Shown: in pieces, positions 12,188 to 22,000 of the stretch
Position numbering within the stretch: the stretch's first letter is position 1
Layout: every line of letters starts with the position of its first letter
Source: Archegozetes longisetosus
Lineage: Eukaryota; Arthropoda; Arachnida; Sarcoptiformes; Trhypochthoniidae
Length of the DNA stretch: 64,000 nt
NCBI GenBank assembly: GCA_018873245.2
Contig: JAEMBT020000007.1
Span: forward strand, 7,347,129 to 7,411,128
Direction of reading: 5' to 3'
Translations under genes and position numbers: made by a program
The notes under the pieces: generated by a model
Databases searched by the model: none
What the model was told of the DNA's origin: nothing
Seen by the model: only the letters and a program-made list of their open reading frames with translations

Positions 12188-14415
12188 TTATGGCTAATCC
12201 AAAGTACGGTGGGAGTCGTGCCCCAAATTCAACGACTTAACGTACAATGCGACCGATCTGGAATGAGAGTGAATGTCGATTTTGACATCCCTTTCAATGG
12301 CATTATTTTCTCTAAAGGACATTATAGTGATCTTAACTGCCGGTGAGTCTAATCTCAATGCTCTTCATTCTCATTATAGAGCTTTAAATCGACAATTGCT
12401 TGCGATGTTAGTTCCAAAATATGATCCTATCAGTCATTCATCTGTCATATAATTTCCATATAATAGTATTGAAACAAATTGAAAACTCAGTCAAACCGAT
12501 TCATAAGTCAGTCAAACAGATTCATTAGTCAGTCAAACAAATGCTATTATTTTTGAAAACATAATAAATCAGAGCTAAACTAAATCTAAATAGAATTATA
12601 GGGAAGTACTAAATAAACTAAACAATCTCTAAATTGTTAACTAAATCGCAGATATGTGAGTCCAGGCAGTCAGCGCAACTCTTATAACTTCTTCATACCG
12701 TCGGCTCTATGCGGAACAGTACAAACTGATGCTCGGCGTGACGGCACAGTCGGCTTTAAAAATGTAATTATCATTCAAAACGACCCGGAATACCAAGAAG
12801 TGTGGGATATGGCCCGGAAAATTAGTTGTGATTGGGTGACAAGAATTGACAAATATGTCACTTTTGCACCGTTTGGTGTAGACATGCTGGGGATTAAAGA
12901 GATTGCGTTTCCGGGCGATACAGTTGATTGCTGGATGGATATACAGCGAGGACATGGCCCCTTCGCCCCTACCATTGGCGGAGTCGTCCCGATCGGCGAA
13001 AAGCTCACAATTGTTATCTATATCAGAGACAGAGACGGATCATTCGACATACATGTCAAGGATTGTTATGCTTATGACAGTCCAGATTATAAGAGACCGG
13101 GTGTCAGGGCCATTCAGTTGACTGATGTCAGGGGTTGTCCTATCAAAGAAAAATTAGTTAAGGGATTCTACCGTACTCGAGACGTCCGTAATTCTGGTGC
13201 CACTATTATCGCCTACGGCGTCATCAATGCTTTCAAATTCCCTGAAGCTATGGATGTATTTCTAGCCTGTAATGTAGAGGTATGTAAAGGTGGCTGTGAA
13301 AACCCATGTCAGCCCGAAGTTTCTATGGCTGGAGGTGATGGTGACGTTCAGCAACAAATTGACGAACAATCGAAAGGTCCCTTCACTAGACCACCACCGC
13401 CTGACTCACAGGATAGAGTAGATTCAGAAGATGATGAAGAAAATATAGTTCCGACAACGACAATGAGAAATGATGTAGGAACTGATGAAGTATCTGGTGG
13501 TGATGGCGATAACACTGAATTTGGAGGTACTGACACTGGAGGTACTGACACTGGAGGTACTGAAACTGGAGGTACCGAAACTGAAGGTACTGACACTGGA
13601 GGTACTGAAACTGGAGGTACTGAGAATGGAAGCACTGAAGGTGAAGGCACTGGAACTGCAGACGAAGGAACGAGTAGTAACGGAGATGAAGGATCAAATT
13701 CTGAAACTGAAAGCAATAATGAAACTGAGGACACGAACACTGATTCAGAATCGAGTAGCGAAGCCTCTGAAGGATCAACTGAAGCCCCATCTGCTGAAAC
13801 CACTTCTGCAGCTTCTGAGGAGGAAGAGGAAGAGGATAGTCGTAGAGCTGCTTCAAATCCCGTCAGAGTGGCTGTGAAAACGCGTAATGAAAAGAGTTTA
13901 AGATTTATTTTAACTGAAAATATATTAAATATAAAATCTTTATTTTAGGTGCCAAGAAATCCAATCTAAGAAGTGCTAGACTTAAGGCTCCCCCTAAGGC
14001 TAGTCCTAAAGCTAACCTTAAGGCCAGACCGAAGACCGGTCCTAAAGCTGTCCCAAGAGCCAGTCCTAAGACAAGCGCTAAACTGCGAGCCAGCACCACG
14101 ACCAGAAAGCGTAAGAGACAACAGACTGGTCGCGGAAAGAGAGGAAAGCGTTCAATAATAATAAGCGGCCTAAACGGAACATTCTCTGAAATGACTCACT
14201 CTATTAGTATTATATCACCGGTTGAAGACTTCGACGAAAGCGAATTGGAAATCTGGCAGAGAGCTAAAGAAGCAGAAAATAGAGTTTGCTTTTCAGCTCT
14301 AGGCCTAATCACTTCCAGTCTATTGCTAACCAGTTTAGCCATACTTTTCTCTATGAGCTTACTTCTGTCTTTTGGAAGACTACGTCAGAGATACGGCCAG
14401 AAATCTCTCTCTTAA
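12188..14415 (+). CDS. Transmembrane ZP-domain protein (ZP-N exon plus cassette A)
   Basis: Predicted apical extracellular-matrix or cuticle protein with a zona pellucida polymerisation domain. Exons seen: 12188-12342, 12652-13883, 13949-14415, giving 617 residues from the first visible codon; the signal-peptide exon upstream was not found. The first exon holds the ZP-N half with the hallmark IFSKGHYSDLNC. Exon two holds the ZP-C half: QEVWDMARKISC, VDCWMDI, VKDCYAYD, INAFKFPEAMDVFLAC and the Cys-rich end VCKGGCENPC. The wording is closest to the arthropod miniature/dusky/papillote group. After the ZP domain come an acidic Thr/Glu/Gly-rich stalk (repeats of GGTDT/GGTET), a basic Lys/Pro/Ala repeat, a furin-like RGKRGKR, one membrane helix (residues coded at about 14287-14370) and a short cytoplasmic tail. 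The start at 12188 follows a TCTAG acceptor and is tentative; the internal splice phases agree exactly. Confidence 0.85.
13512..13650 (+). repeat. In-frame GGT-ACT-GAC/GAA repeat coding the acidic stalk
   Basis: Imperfect 15-bp units coding GGTDT or GGTET repeat about eight times inside the ZP cassette A stalk, then grade into Ser/Glu/Asp-rich sequence. Such tracts usually form an extended, glycosylatable spacer; that role is inferred. Confidence 0.8.
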
Positions 14416-14718
14416 TTTAAAGACTGTTTTTGAAAAGACCGAATAATTAGTAACGAAGTCATCTGTAAATTAGCAAATATTTAGTATAATTAAGTGATTT
14501 AGTAAAGGCTAAAGTTATTTTGTTGTTAAGTTTTATGAGTTTTATGAGTTCTGAGTTTTATTAGTTTTTGTAAGTTTTATGTCTTATAAGTTTTCTATTT
14601 ATGTGTTTAATGTATGATAACATCGCATATTTTATTTTTCCGATTCTTTAAAACTTTTCTAAAAATTATCTATAAATTCCAGAATACTTAAGTCTCACTC
14701 AATTGTGCCAAATATCAA

Positions 14719-14724
14719 AATAAA
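14719..14724 (+). promoter_or_regulatory. Poly(A) signal of ZP cassette A
   Basis: AATAAA, 304 bases after the cassette A stop codon and 165 bases before the cassette B acceptor. It would let cassette A transcripts end before cassette B. Confidence 0.45.
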
Positions 14725-14888
14725 TAGACTTAAACTTTAATAATTAAATGAACTAAACTAAGCATTCGAAACGTGTCTCAAAAACTAAACTTTTATTTCT
14801 AAACTATCTCTAAACCATCAAGTCTAAACATCAAACGTAAGTCTCTTACTCTCTTCCACAAATCTAACCATTTCTGGTCATTTGACAG

Positions 14889-17800
14889 ATTCGTTCAGCC
14901 GAACGGAAGCTCATCTTCGGTCGAGTTCCAGATCCCAGTGGACAGATGTGGAACAAACGCGATGGACATCGATAATGGTGACGGAGCGTCACCTAAAAAA
15001 GGATTTGAAAATATAGTTGTTTTTCAAAATGACCCGACGTATCAAGAAGTATGGGATCACGCCAGAATGATTGTCTGCAAATACTCAATGGACGATGACT
15101 TTGATCTTAAAGAAAAACGAGTTGTTTTCAAGCCTGTAGTCATTGATATGCTCGATGTCGTGAGCGTAAGTGTTAACACAAGTGAACAATTAATAAACTC
15201 TATAATAGCTTTATTGGAAACTTCTCCTACAGATACCATTCAGTGACGCAGAGGGCCACCAATCAAGAGTTGACTGTTGGATGGAAATCACTAAAGGCAG
15301 ATTTCCGCAGACATCTGCAATTGATGGTGCTGTCAAAGTTGGCAGTCCATTGACTTTGGCAATATTTGTTAGAGATCCAAGAAAGAGAACTGATTTACGA
15401 GTAAAAGATTGCTATGGTGTGTTTCAAACTATAGGGAAAGGAGTACGACTTTGCAATTTTTAAAACTCATTTCAACACTATAACCAGTAATGTTCACAGT
15501 GAATTGTATCAATCTCTTCAATATAGAGTTGAATAAGAAGCTTTAAAATTGCCAAGTTATACTAGTGTCTCTATAGTAAAGTTTTCTGATCAAGTAGTAG
15601 ACTATAGGATGAATTTTGTGAATAGCATACGATGATCCACAAGTGGCAGAAAGCAATGGTCCCGCTTTGTTACAGTTAACAGACTTTGACGGATGTCCCA
15701 CAAAACCGAAACTGATAGAAGTTTGGAAGAGAACTCATGACACGGGTCCTACTGGTGCGACGATTATCGCATTCACTACTGTCACCGTAAGTTGAGTATC
15801 GATTTACAATCAACTATTAATAGATTAAGTATCAGTTCTTTTACTAACAAGTACATCGTTTAAACTTTCAATTCTTGTTTGCACACTGTGTGAAGTGTAT
15901 CTGAAGTCAGCTCTTCTTTCGAACCCAATAATATCTATAAATATCTTGGATTCCATTTCTAGGTCTCATCTAATTATATTTATTATTAAATTTTAACGAC
16001 TAGTTGCTTAAAAGCTTTTTATGATTTTGCTGAGAAAAGTCGATAAGATTATGATTGAAGTCTGATAGTTGAATAAAGTAGGTGAAAATGATTGCCACTT
16101 ATTTCAAGTAAAATTAGATTTAAAGTTCTCACAGTCAACTGAGCGCTTAAGTGTTTAAATCATTAGAGATATCAAAGTTTCATACTTTAAGACTTTTAGC
16201 AAACTTTAAACAAGATAAACAAATTTTAAACAAACTTTTAAAAAATGTTATCAAACTTTGACATATCTTTAAAAGGATTATTTACTTAAATATTCGACTT
16301 ATACCTGTGTTTAGGCATTCAAATTTCCCGATCGACCTGATCTTCAATTAACTTGTAACATCGAATTATGTCGCAACCAATGCGCCCAAAGGTGTAGCAG
16401 TGAAATGCCTGGCCCGGTCTCGATTGGGTCGTGGACTCGAGAAATAGAAGATGGGGGCCAAGTCACTGAGAAGCCACAATTAGAAGAAGATGAAGAAAAA
16501 TCTACCGGTGGTGATAGTGGTGATAATGGTGATAATGGTGACAGTGGTGACAGTGGTGATGATGGTGAAAGAGAAAAAGAAGAAACAACAAGTCCGGCAT
16601 CAACTGATGGCGACTCTGAAGGAACTGGAGATGGAGATCAAGCAACAACTGAAAAGTCCGAGACTGAAGAAACTGAAGAAACTGAAGAAACGACAACTAC
16701 TGAAGCATCAAAAGACTCAGACAATGGTTCAGATAGCGAAAGCACTGACAATGAAGACTCAGACTCGGATAGCAGTAGTTCTGATACAACAACGCCTGAG
16801 AGCACAGAAGAGTCAGAAAACGGAAACAAAGATGAAGATTCAGAGTCTGACGCTGGCAGCAGATCGGACTCTGAGGCTGAAAGTAAAGAGGAAGAAGATG
16901 AAGAGACAAACGAAGATGATTCTGATGAAGAAGCGGCAGAAAGTGAGACTTCCGCCAAACTCAAGGAAATCCCAAAATCGAAAGCAAAATCATTATCAAC
17001 AACTACTACAACTACTACCACAACAACAACCAAAAGGCCGACCACTAAAAAATCCAAATCCAAAAACAAGACTAAACCGACATCAAGTCCCAGGTCCGCG
17101 GCTCAGGTGAAAGCTAGCGATGCCGTCAATTCAATCATTGAACAAATCCATTGGTCGACAACTACATTGAGACCGTTGAAAGAACTGATGGATCCAAAGC
17201 CGAAATCTAAACTCTCAGCACAAACTCCTGCTCGAAAATCGAAAAAGACTACAACTACAACCACACACCACAACCACAACTACAACAACCACGACGACAA
17301 CTCCATCGACAACAACGACTACACCGACAACCACAACGACCAAAAAAGCTAGAAAGTCTGCCATAAAAAAACCGGCGACAACTTCAACGACAACAGTAAG
17401 GCCAACATTTAGGACAACGATCAAATTCACAGCAAAGCCAACAAAAACAACTTCGAAGACAACAACAAAGGCACCGACAATTGCAGCCCGTAGAGCCCGA
17501 GCCCCGTCCTCTTCACATCCCGATGAATTTCCTAACCTTCACATCGTTGAAGATAAGAAAAGATTCTTAGCGACCAGACGACCAAACTCCCTGTTTAGGC
17601 TTAGACAGTTTTCCCTAACAAAGACGACAACTGTTTCTCCGCCAGTCACTGAAAACCATGTCTCAACAGTAGTTATCACGGAAGTTGTTACACCCAACTC
17701 GACTACCAGTGCTATCAGACCCTCCCTTCTATCGTTTAGATCCAGAAGTAGAACAATTAAACCAGAGCCCGAATCGATCACCTCTCAATCACCGAAAGCC

Positions 17801-18016
17801 GAAGCGACACAACAGCCAATTAGAAGACAAGGATTCAGAAGATCAGAGTTGTCGGGTGACGTAGGTGGTTTCCAGAGCTTCCAGCGATTCCAAGCAATGC
17901 GAATAAGACAACCAATTAATAGAGTAGTGCGTTCAGTAGAATTGCCAAGCGATTCATTAAATAGTCCAACAGTGATCTATCATACAAGGGTCAACTCTGC
18001 CATTAGAGTTATCTAA
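14889..18016 (+). CDS. ZP-C cassette B: second ZP-domain body
   Basis: Second ZP body with exons 14889-15165, 15233-15416, 15626-15786 and 16315 onward; all splice phases agree. Motifs match cassette A one for one: ENIVVFQNDPTYQEVWDHAR, VDCWMEI, VKDCYAYD, FDGCPTKPKL, AFKFPDRPDL and the Cys-rich end LTCNIELCRNQC. It lacks a ZP-N half of its own: the 473 bp back to cassette A contain no such exon, and its first exon needs two bases from an upstream exon, exactly what the donor at 12342 supplies. The ZP domain is followed by an acidic Ser/Asp/Glu stalk and then a Lys/Thr-rich mucin-like region. The reading frame entered at 16315 stops at 17352, while an overlapping frame is open from 17171 to the TAA at 18014-18016. 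Either a 112-nt intron (17107-17218) or a one-base shift in the ACC/ACA run links them. No membrane helix is seen. Confidence 0.75.
17107..17218 (+). other. Candidate facultative intron (exitron) in cassette B
   Basis: Donor CAG/GTGAAA and acceptor ACTCTCAG, with TCTAAAC as a possible branch point just upstream. Removing it restores an open frame to 18016 (788 residues counting the shared ZP-N exon). Keeping it gives 604 residues ending at 17352. The interval itself is coding-like in the first frame, so it could equally be exon. Confidence 0.35.
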
Positions 18017-18142
18017 GCCTTATCACTATGTTAGTTTTTTATATTATTGTTAAAATAAGTTAAATTTAGTTGTTTTGTACAAATAGTTTTAATCATTTTT
18101 CTAATCATTGTGAGAGAAAGATCTGGTGTGTTTACAGTCCAC

Positions 18143-18148
18143 AATAAA
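18143..18148 (+). promoter_or_regulatory. Poly(A) signal of ZP cassette B
   Basis: AATAAA about 127 bases after the TAA at 18014-18016, the expected place for 3' end formation of the longer frame. Confidence 0.6.
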
Positions 18149-18524
18149 GATTAATCAATCGGTTGTGTTATAAATATTGGATTTATTACTTTTCTTCCAT
18201 CTCACTCCTTTACTATTTATTGGAAACCTTCTCTCCCAGAATCTCAGAACAAATAATAACCAATTTATAGAAACTAATAATATAATAAATTTTTAAACGA
18301 TGAAGTAAACTTTCTCATCGTAGCACGTTTTGGGTCTTAGAATAAGTGATTTCTTGGTAGAGCAAAATATAAAACAAAGTTTAGAGAAAGTTCTAAAGTT
18401 TTACTCTATCGCTTCAATATTTGTTATTTTACAAATCTCTATCAAACAATTCTCCCATGAAATGCCTTTCTATGAAGTGTAATTCTGTAATATATCGCAG
18501 GCTGATAAAGCCTACACTCACAAA

Positions 18525-18722
18525 CTTAGTCATCAGCGATAACAACTAGAAGTGAGCGTTGTGATCGCATACTTTCCATCAGATCATAACATTGAAGATA
18601 TTAAAAACTTATAGAATATTCAATGTAGTGATGAAGGCAAATTAAATTGAACAACAAATTAATGGCATGTTAGGGAAGTTGACATAGGAACAGTACTCGT
18701 TGTTGCAAAGATGGATTACAAA
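18525..18722 (-). mobile_element. MITE, family C copy
   Basis: About 200 bp. Reverse-complemented, it aligns over its length with the copies at 41097-41302 and 49509-49716, sharing for example the AATATTCTATAAGT block and a block near TCTTCAATGTTATG. Its termini resemble TAATCCGCGATAGCAAC and, at the other end, CACTTCTAGTTGTTATC, which are inverted copies of each other. It is non-coding and lies between the ZP locus and troponin I. Confidence 0.6.
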
Positions 18723-18754
18723 GTCTGGAAGAGTAGTATTTAGAATAAGCAATA

Positions 18755-18764
18755 CTAAAAATAG
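18755..18764 (+). promoter_or_regulatory. MEF2-type site upstream of troponin I
   Basis: CTAAAAATAG is a perfect match to the MEF2 consensus YTAWWWWTAR. It lies about 400 bp upstream of the donor that ends the presumed non-coding first exon of troponin I. MEF2 drives muscle thin-filament genes in flies and vertebrates. In AT-rich DNA such matches also occur by chance, so this is a candidate only. Confidence 0.35.
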
Positions 18765-19029
18765 ATGAGCTTTGCCTTACATTCTGATGCTGTAAGTGTT
18801 GTCTGTTGAAAAACAAATAGAAAACTGCCTAACAGTGCAAGGCATAGAGGGTTTTAATATATAGTTTAATAAACGTATATATATATATCGTTCTCGAGTT
18901 GCAGTCAAAATGACGCAAACCCACTAAAGAAGAGGCTCTGTAGCTCATAACCAAAGTTTAAGTAAGCAGAGTTAGCATAGTTTGCTCTAAATAAGTAGGC
19001 TGTGCTTAAAAACATTTTAGAAATTGAGA

Positions 19030-22000
19030 TTTCAATTACTTTAGTTTAGTGCAAGTGCTCTTTCGATACGACGCACTGTTATCGTAGTTTTCAGTTTTCC
19101 ATTGCCTGTCTCTTTCGAACTTTTCCACAAAAAAGGAATCTAATCCTTTCTAAATTTTAATTTAAAGGTAAGTCAATCTAACTTCCCATTTATAACTATT
19201 TCCTATCTAATTAATGTTCACAATCGACAGCTTGTAAAACTAATGGGACCTCAAAAGAAAGCGTTTTGATCAATTATTTTAATCAATAAGTTATGATTAC
19301 TTAGTTATCATAAAAATTGAATAATTATGAATAAGTTTATGATTTATTTAGAATAAATTAGTAATAAGCTTATGCCAATAGATAGGAATTAGAATTAATT
19401 TTTGATTATTTCGCGAATTCAAACTCTTTATATACCGAGCCATATATAGACATTGCTTCTTGGATATGAACCAACTGAGAGCTGTTTAGAGTCTGTTCAT
19501 GTGTTGGGGGAGTCGGATATTTTGGGAATCAAAGCTTACATTTGCCTCATTAACGAAATCAACTTAAAAACTTTAGAAGCATTAGACCAGTCATTCACTA
19601 GAATCAAAAGTTAGAAATTGAAGAAAATAGAGGTTTTTGGCACTTATTTTAATATAATTTGGGGAGTATTAAAACTGAGAAATTAAGCCAAATTGAAAGA
19701 TACTAAATTTTTTAGAGTCAATTTTAATTAAGTAAACCTAATTTTTGATTAAGCAAAATTACTTTTAATTAAGTAAGATCAGTTTTCAGTTAAGCAACAT
19801 TATTCTTAAATCAAGCAAGATCGCTTTCAATTAAGCTATATTATTCTTTAATTAATCAAAATTAGTTTTTAACTAAGTTAGATTAGTTTTATTCGATTTA
19901 ATGGCATCGTGCCATTCGTTTATGTGTTTTATAGTTTGTAATATAAGTTTACAGAAGTCTTCTTTAACGAGCTAAACATTAGATCGACTACAACCCAAGT
20001 CAGCATTATTTACTTCAAATAACATGTTGTTCTTTCCAGGGTTTCTGTCGTGTTTAAATAGACCGACTTAAGTCAGCAAAATGGCCGATTTGAGTGAGGT
20101 ATGAAATCAAGATTTAAGTCTTTCTTAAATTTGAAAGTCTTTTTCAGAGCACGATCATAAGTGTTTCAGAGCACGAATTGTTATCTTGTATTTAGTATTA
20201 GTTAGATCTCTTTGTAAATGCACTCTATGACGGATCTTCAATTGAGTTTCATTCCAGCTTTTCCAATATGGCATGACACCAAACTTCAATATTTCTTTTC
20301 CTATTAATCTCATATTCTCAGATACTTATATTTATATTAGAAATTTAAATATTTATTTTCTAATTATTTTCAATTTGAGATTCTAAGGAACTTATAGTCA
20401 AAAATCAAAAATAGTATCTAAACCATAAAGTCTTTTACGATCACACAGTCATCAGTTTTGGAACGTAGACGTCGCGAGGCAGCTGAGGCTCGCAAACGTT
20501 TAAATGAAGTATGTCTTAATTTATGAATAAATTAAGAAAATTTACTTTCATTCTAAGAAATTCAGACAAAATACGAGAACCAACCAGATTTGAGAGAATC
20601 AGAAACGAGCAGTTGTTATACGGCAGACAAAAGCTGACAAAAGCTGACAAAAGCTGACAAAAAGCTGACAAATCATGCTTGTGATAGCTATGAAACAATG
20701 ATAAACTATTTCTGATAAAGATGAACTAAAGCTAATTTTATTATGATTTGATTTAAGATACTGATAACGCATACATTAAACCTGGTTTAAGCTGAATACA
20801 TTAATCGATAATAAAATTGTTTATAATAGCTTTTTAACTGCTTTTCTGATTATAATGAGGCCCAATAAAAATGGTAATGCTAATTGAACTCTCACTAAAT
20901 TAATTATAAACTATTTTAAAGTCTTAGTCGTGATAAGAGACAGCCTTGAAATTAGTGAACAGAACTTTCTTAAAGGGTTATTGAAATCTATAATTATAGA
21001 ACTTGGAAAGTTTCAGATGAATCAGAACTATTCAAAACTATTTTTATGCCTTTATGATCAAAGCTTAAGCCAAAATTTAAATGAATTTTCAAATTTTTAT
21101 GGTCTAATAATCTTGATTAAGTATGAAATTTTTAAATTAATTAATATCAACCTAAATATATATTTGTCATTCTGGAGGTGTTGTAGTTGTAGTATATGTT
21201 TAAACAAATTCTTAAGTTTAGGTTTATTTTCGTGAAACTCTATCATTACATTAAAAATAGCCAGCCACTCTCAACATCCTTTATTTCGCCCTCAAATACA
21301 TATTGTCAAGATCTAGCTGACATTCCATTGTTATCTTCATATTGTGTCGAATAAGCTAGATTTTCAAAGTAGATATTATTTTGAAAATAGAGGAACTATG
21401 AGAATCATAGGAGCCATAAGAATAGAAGAGTTATGGGAACATACGAATAATAAGAATAGAGAGGTCTTAGGAATGATAGGAATTTGCAAAATTCGTGATA
21501 AAATCTAGTAGAAGTCAAAGTGAAACAATCTGATTTTCTTATTAAATTAACAAAACCTAGACTTTAATTAGATGCTAAGAAAGAAATAGGTAATTCTTAA
21601 TGAAAGGGATGTGAAGAGACAAAGTTAGTCTGGAAAGTTATGCTCCAGATATTACTCGGTTGTTGCGATTGACTGATCCTTGTGCGCCAAATTAGATTGA
21701 TTTAGCTTTGACAGAGGGGATAAGCCAAATTAAAATTCTAATTCTCCTTCAAACAACACCACATCTTTCCGTGACTAGACTCTAACGGATTTATCATTAT
21801 TGTCATTTACTTTTATAATGTTCGTGTCTCGTCTATACTTTATTTTAATGAAACTCTCAAATGAGTTAAAACTGCAAGCGATCCTATTTTATGTTATGGA
21901 TTTCTATTTTGAAATCGAGAAAACGATCAAAACATGATAAGTAAAATCCAAAAGTAAACGTCTAAATATATTTTTCAATCAAAAGATCCTATGAATGTTC

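Noticed and set aside
13348-13877. Long open frames on both strands over the ZP cassette A stalk
   Set aside because: They are shadows of the GGT-ACT-GAN repeat; the ZP frame is continuous and explains the region.
16490-17430. Overlapping open frames (HHHHH, VVVVV and K-rich runs) over ZP cassette B
   Set aside because: Artefacts of low-complexity Ser/Asp/Thr codon repeats read in other frames.
18875-18889. Alternating TA run as a TATA box for troponin I
   Set aside because: It would put the start about 130 bp before the presumed exon; such TA runs are frequent here, so not listed as a promoter.
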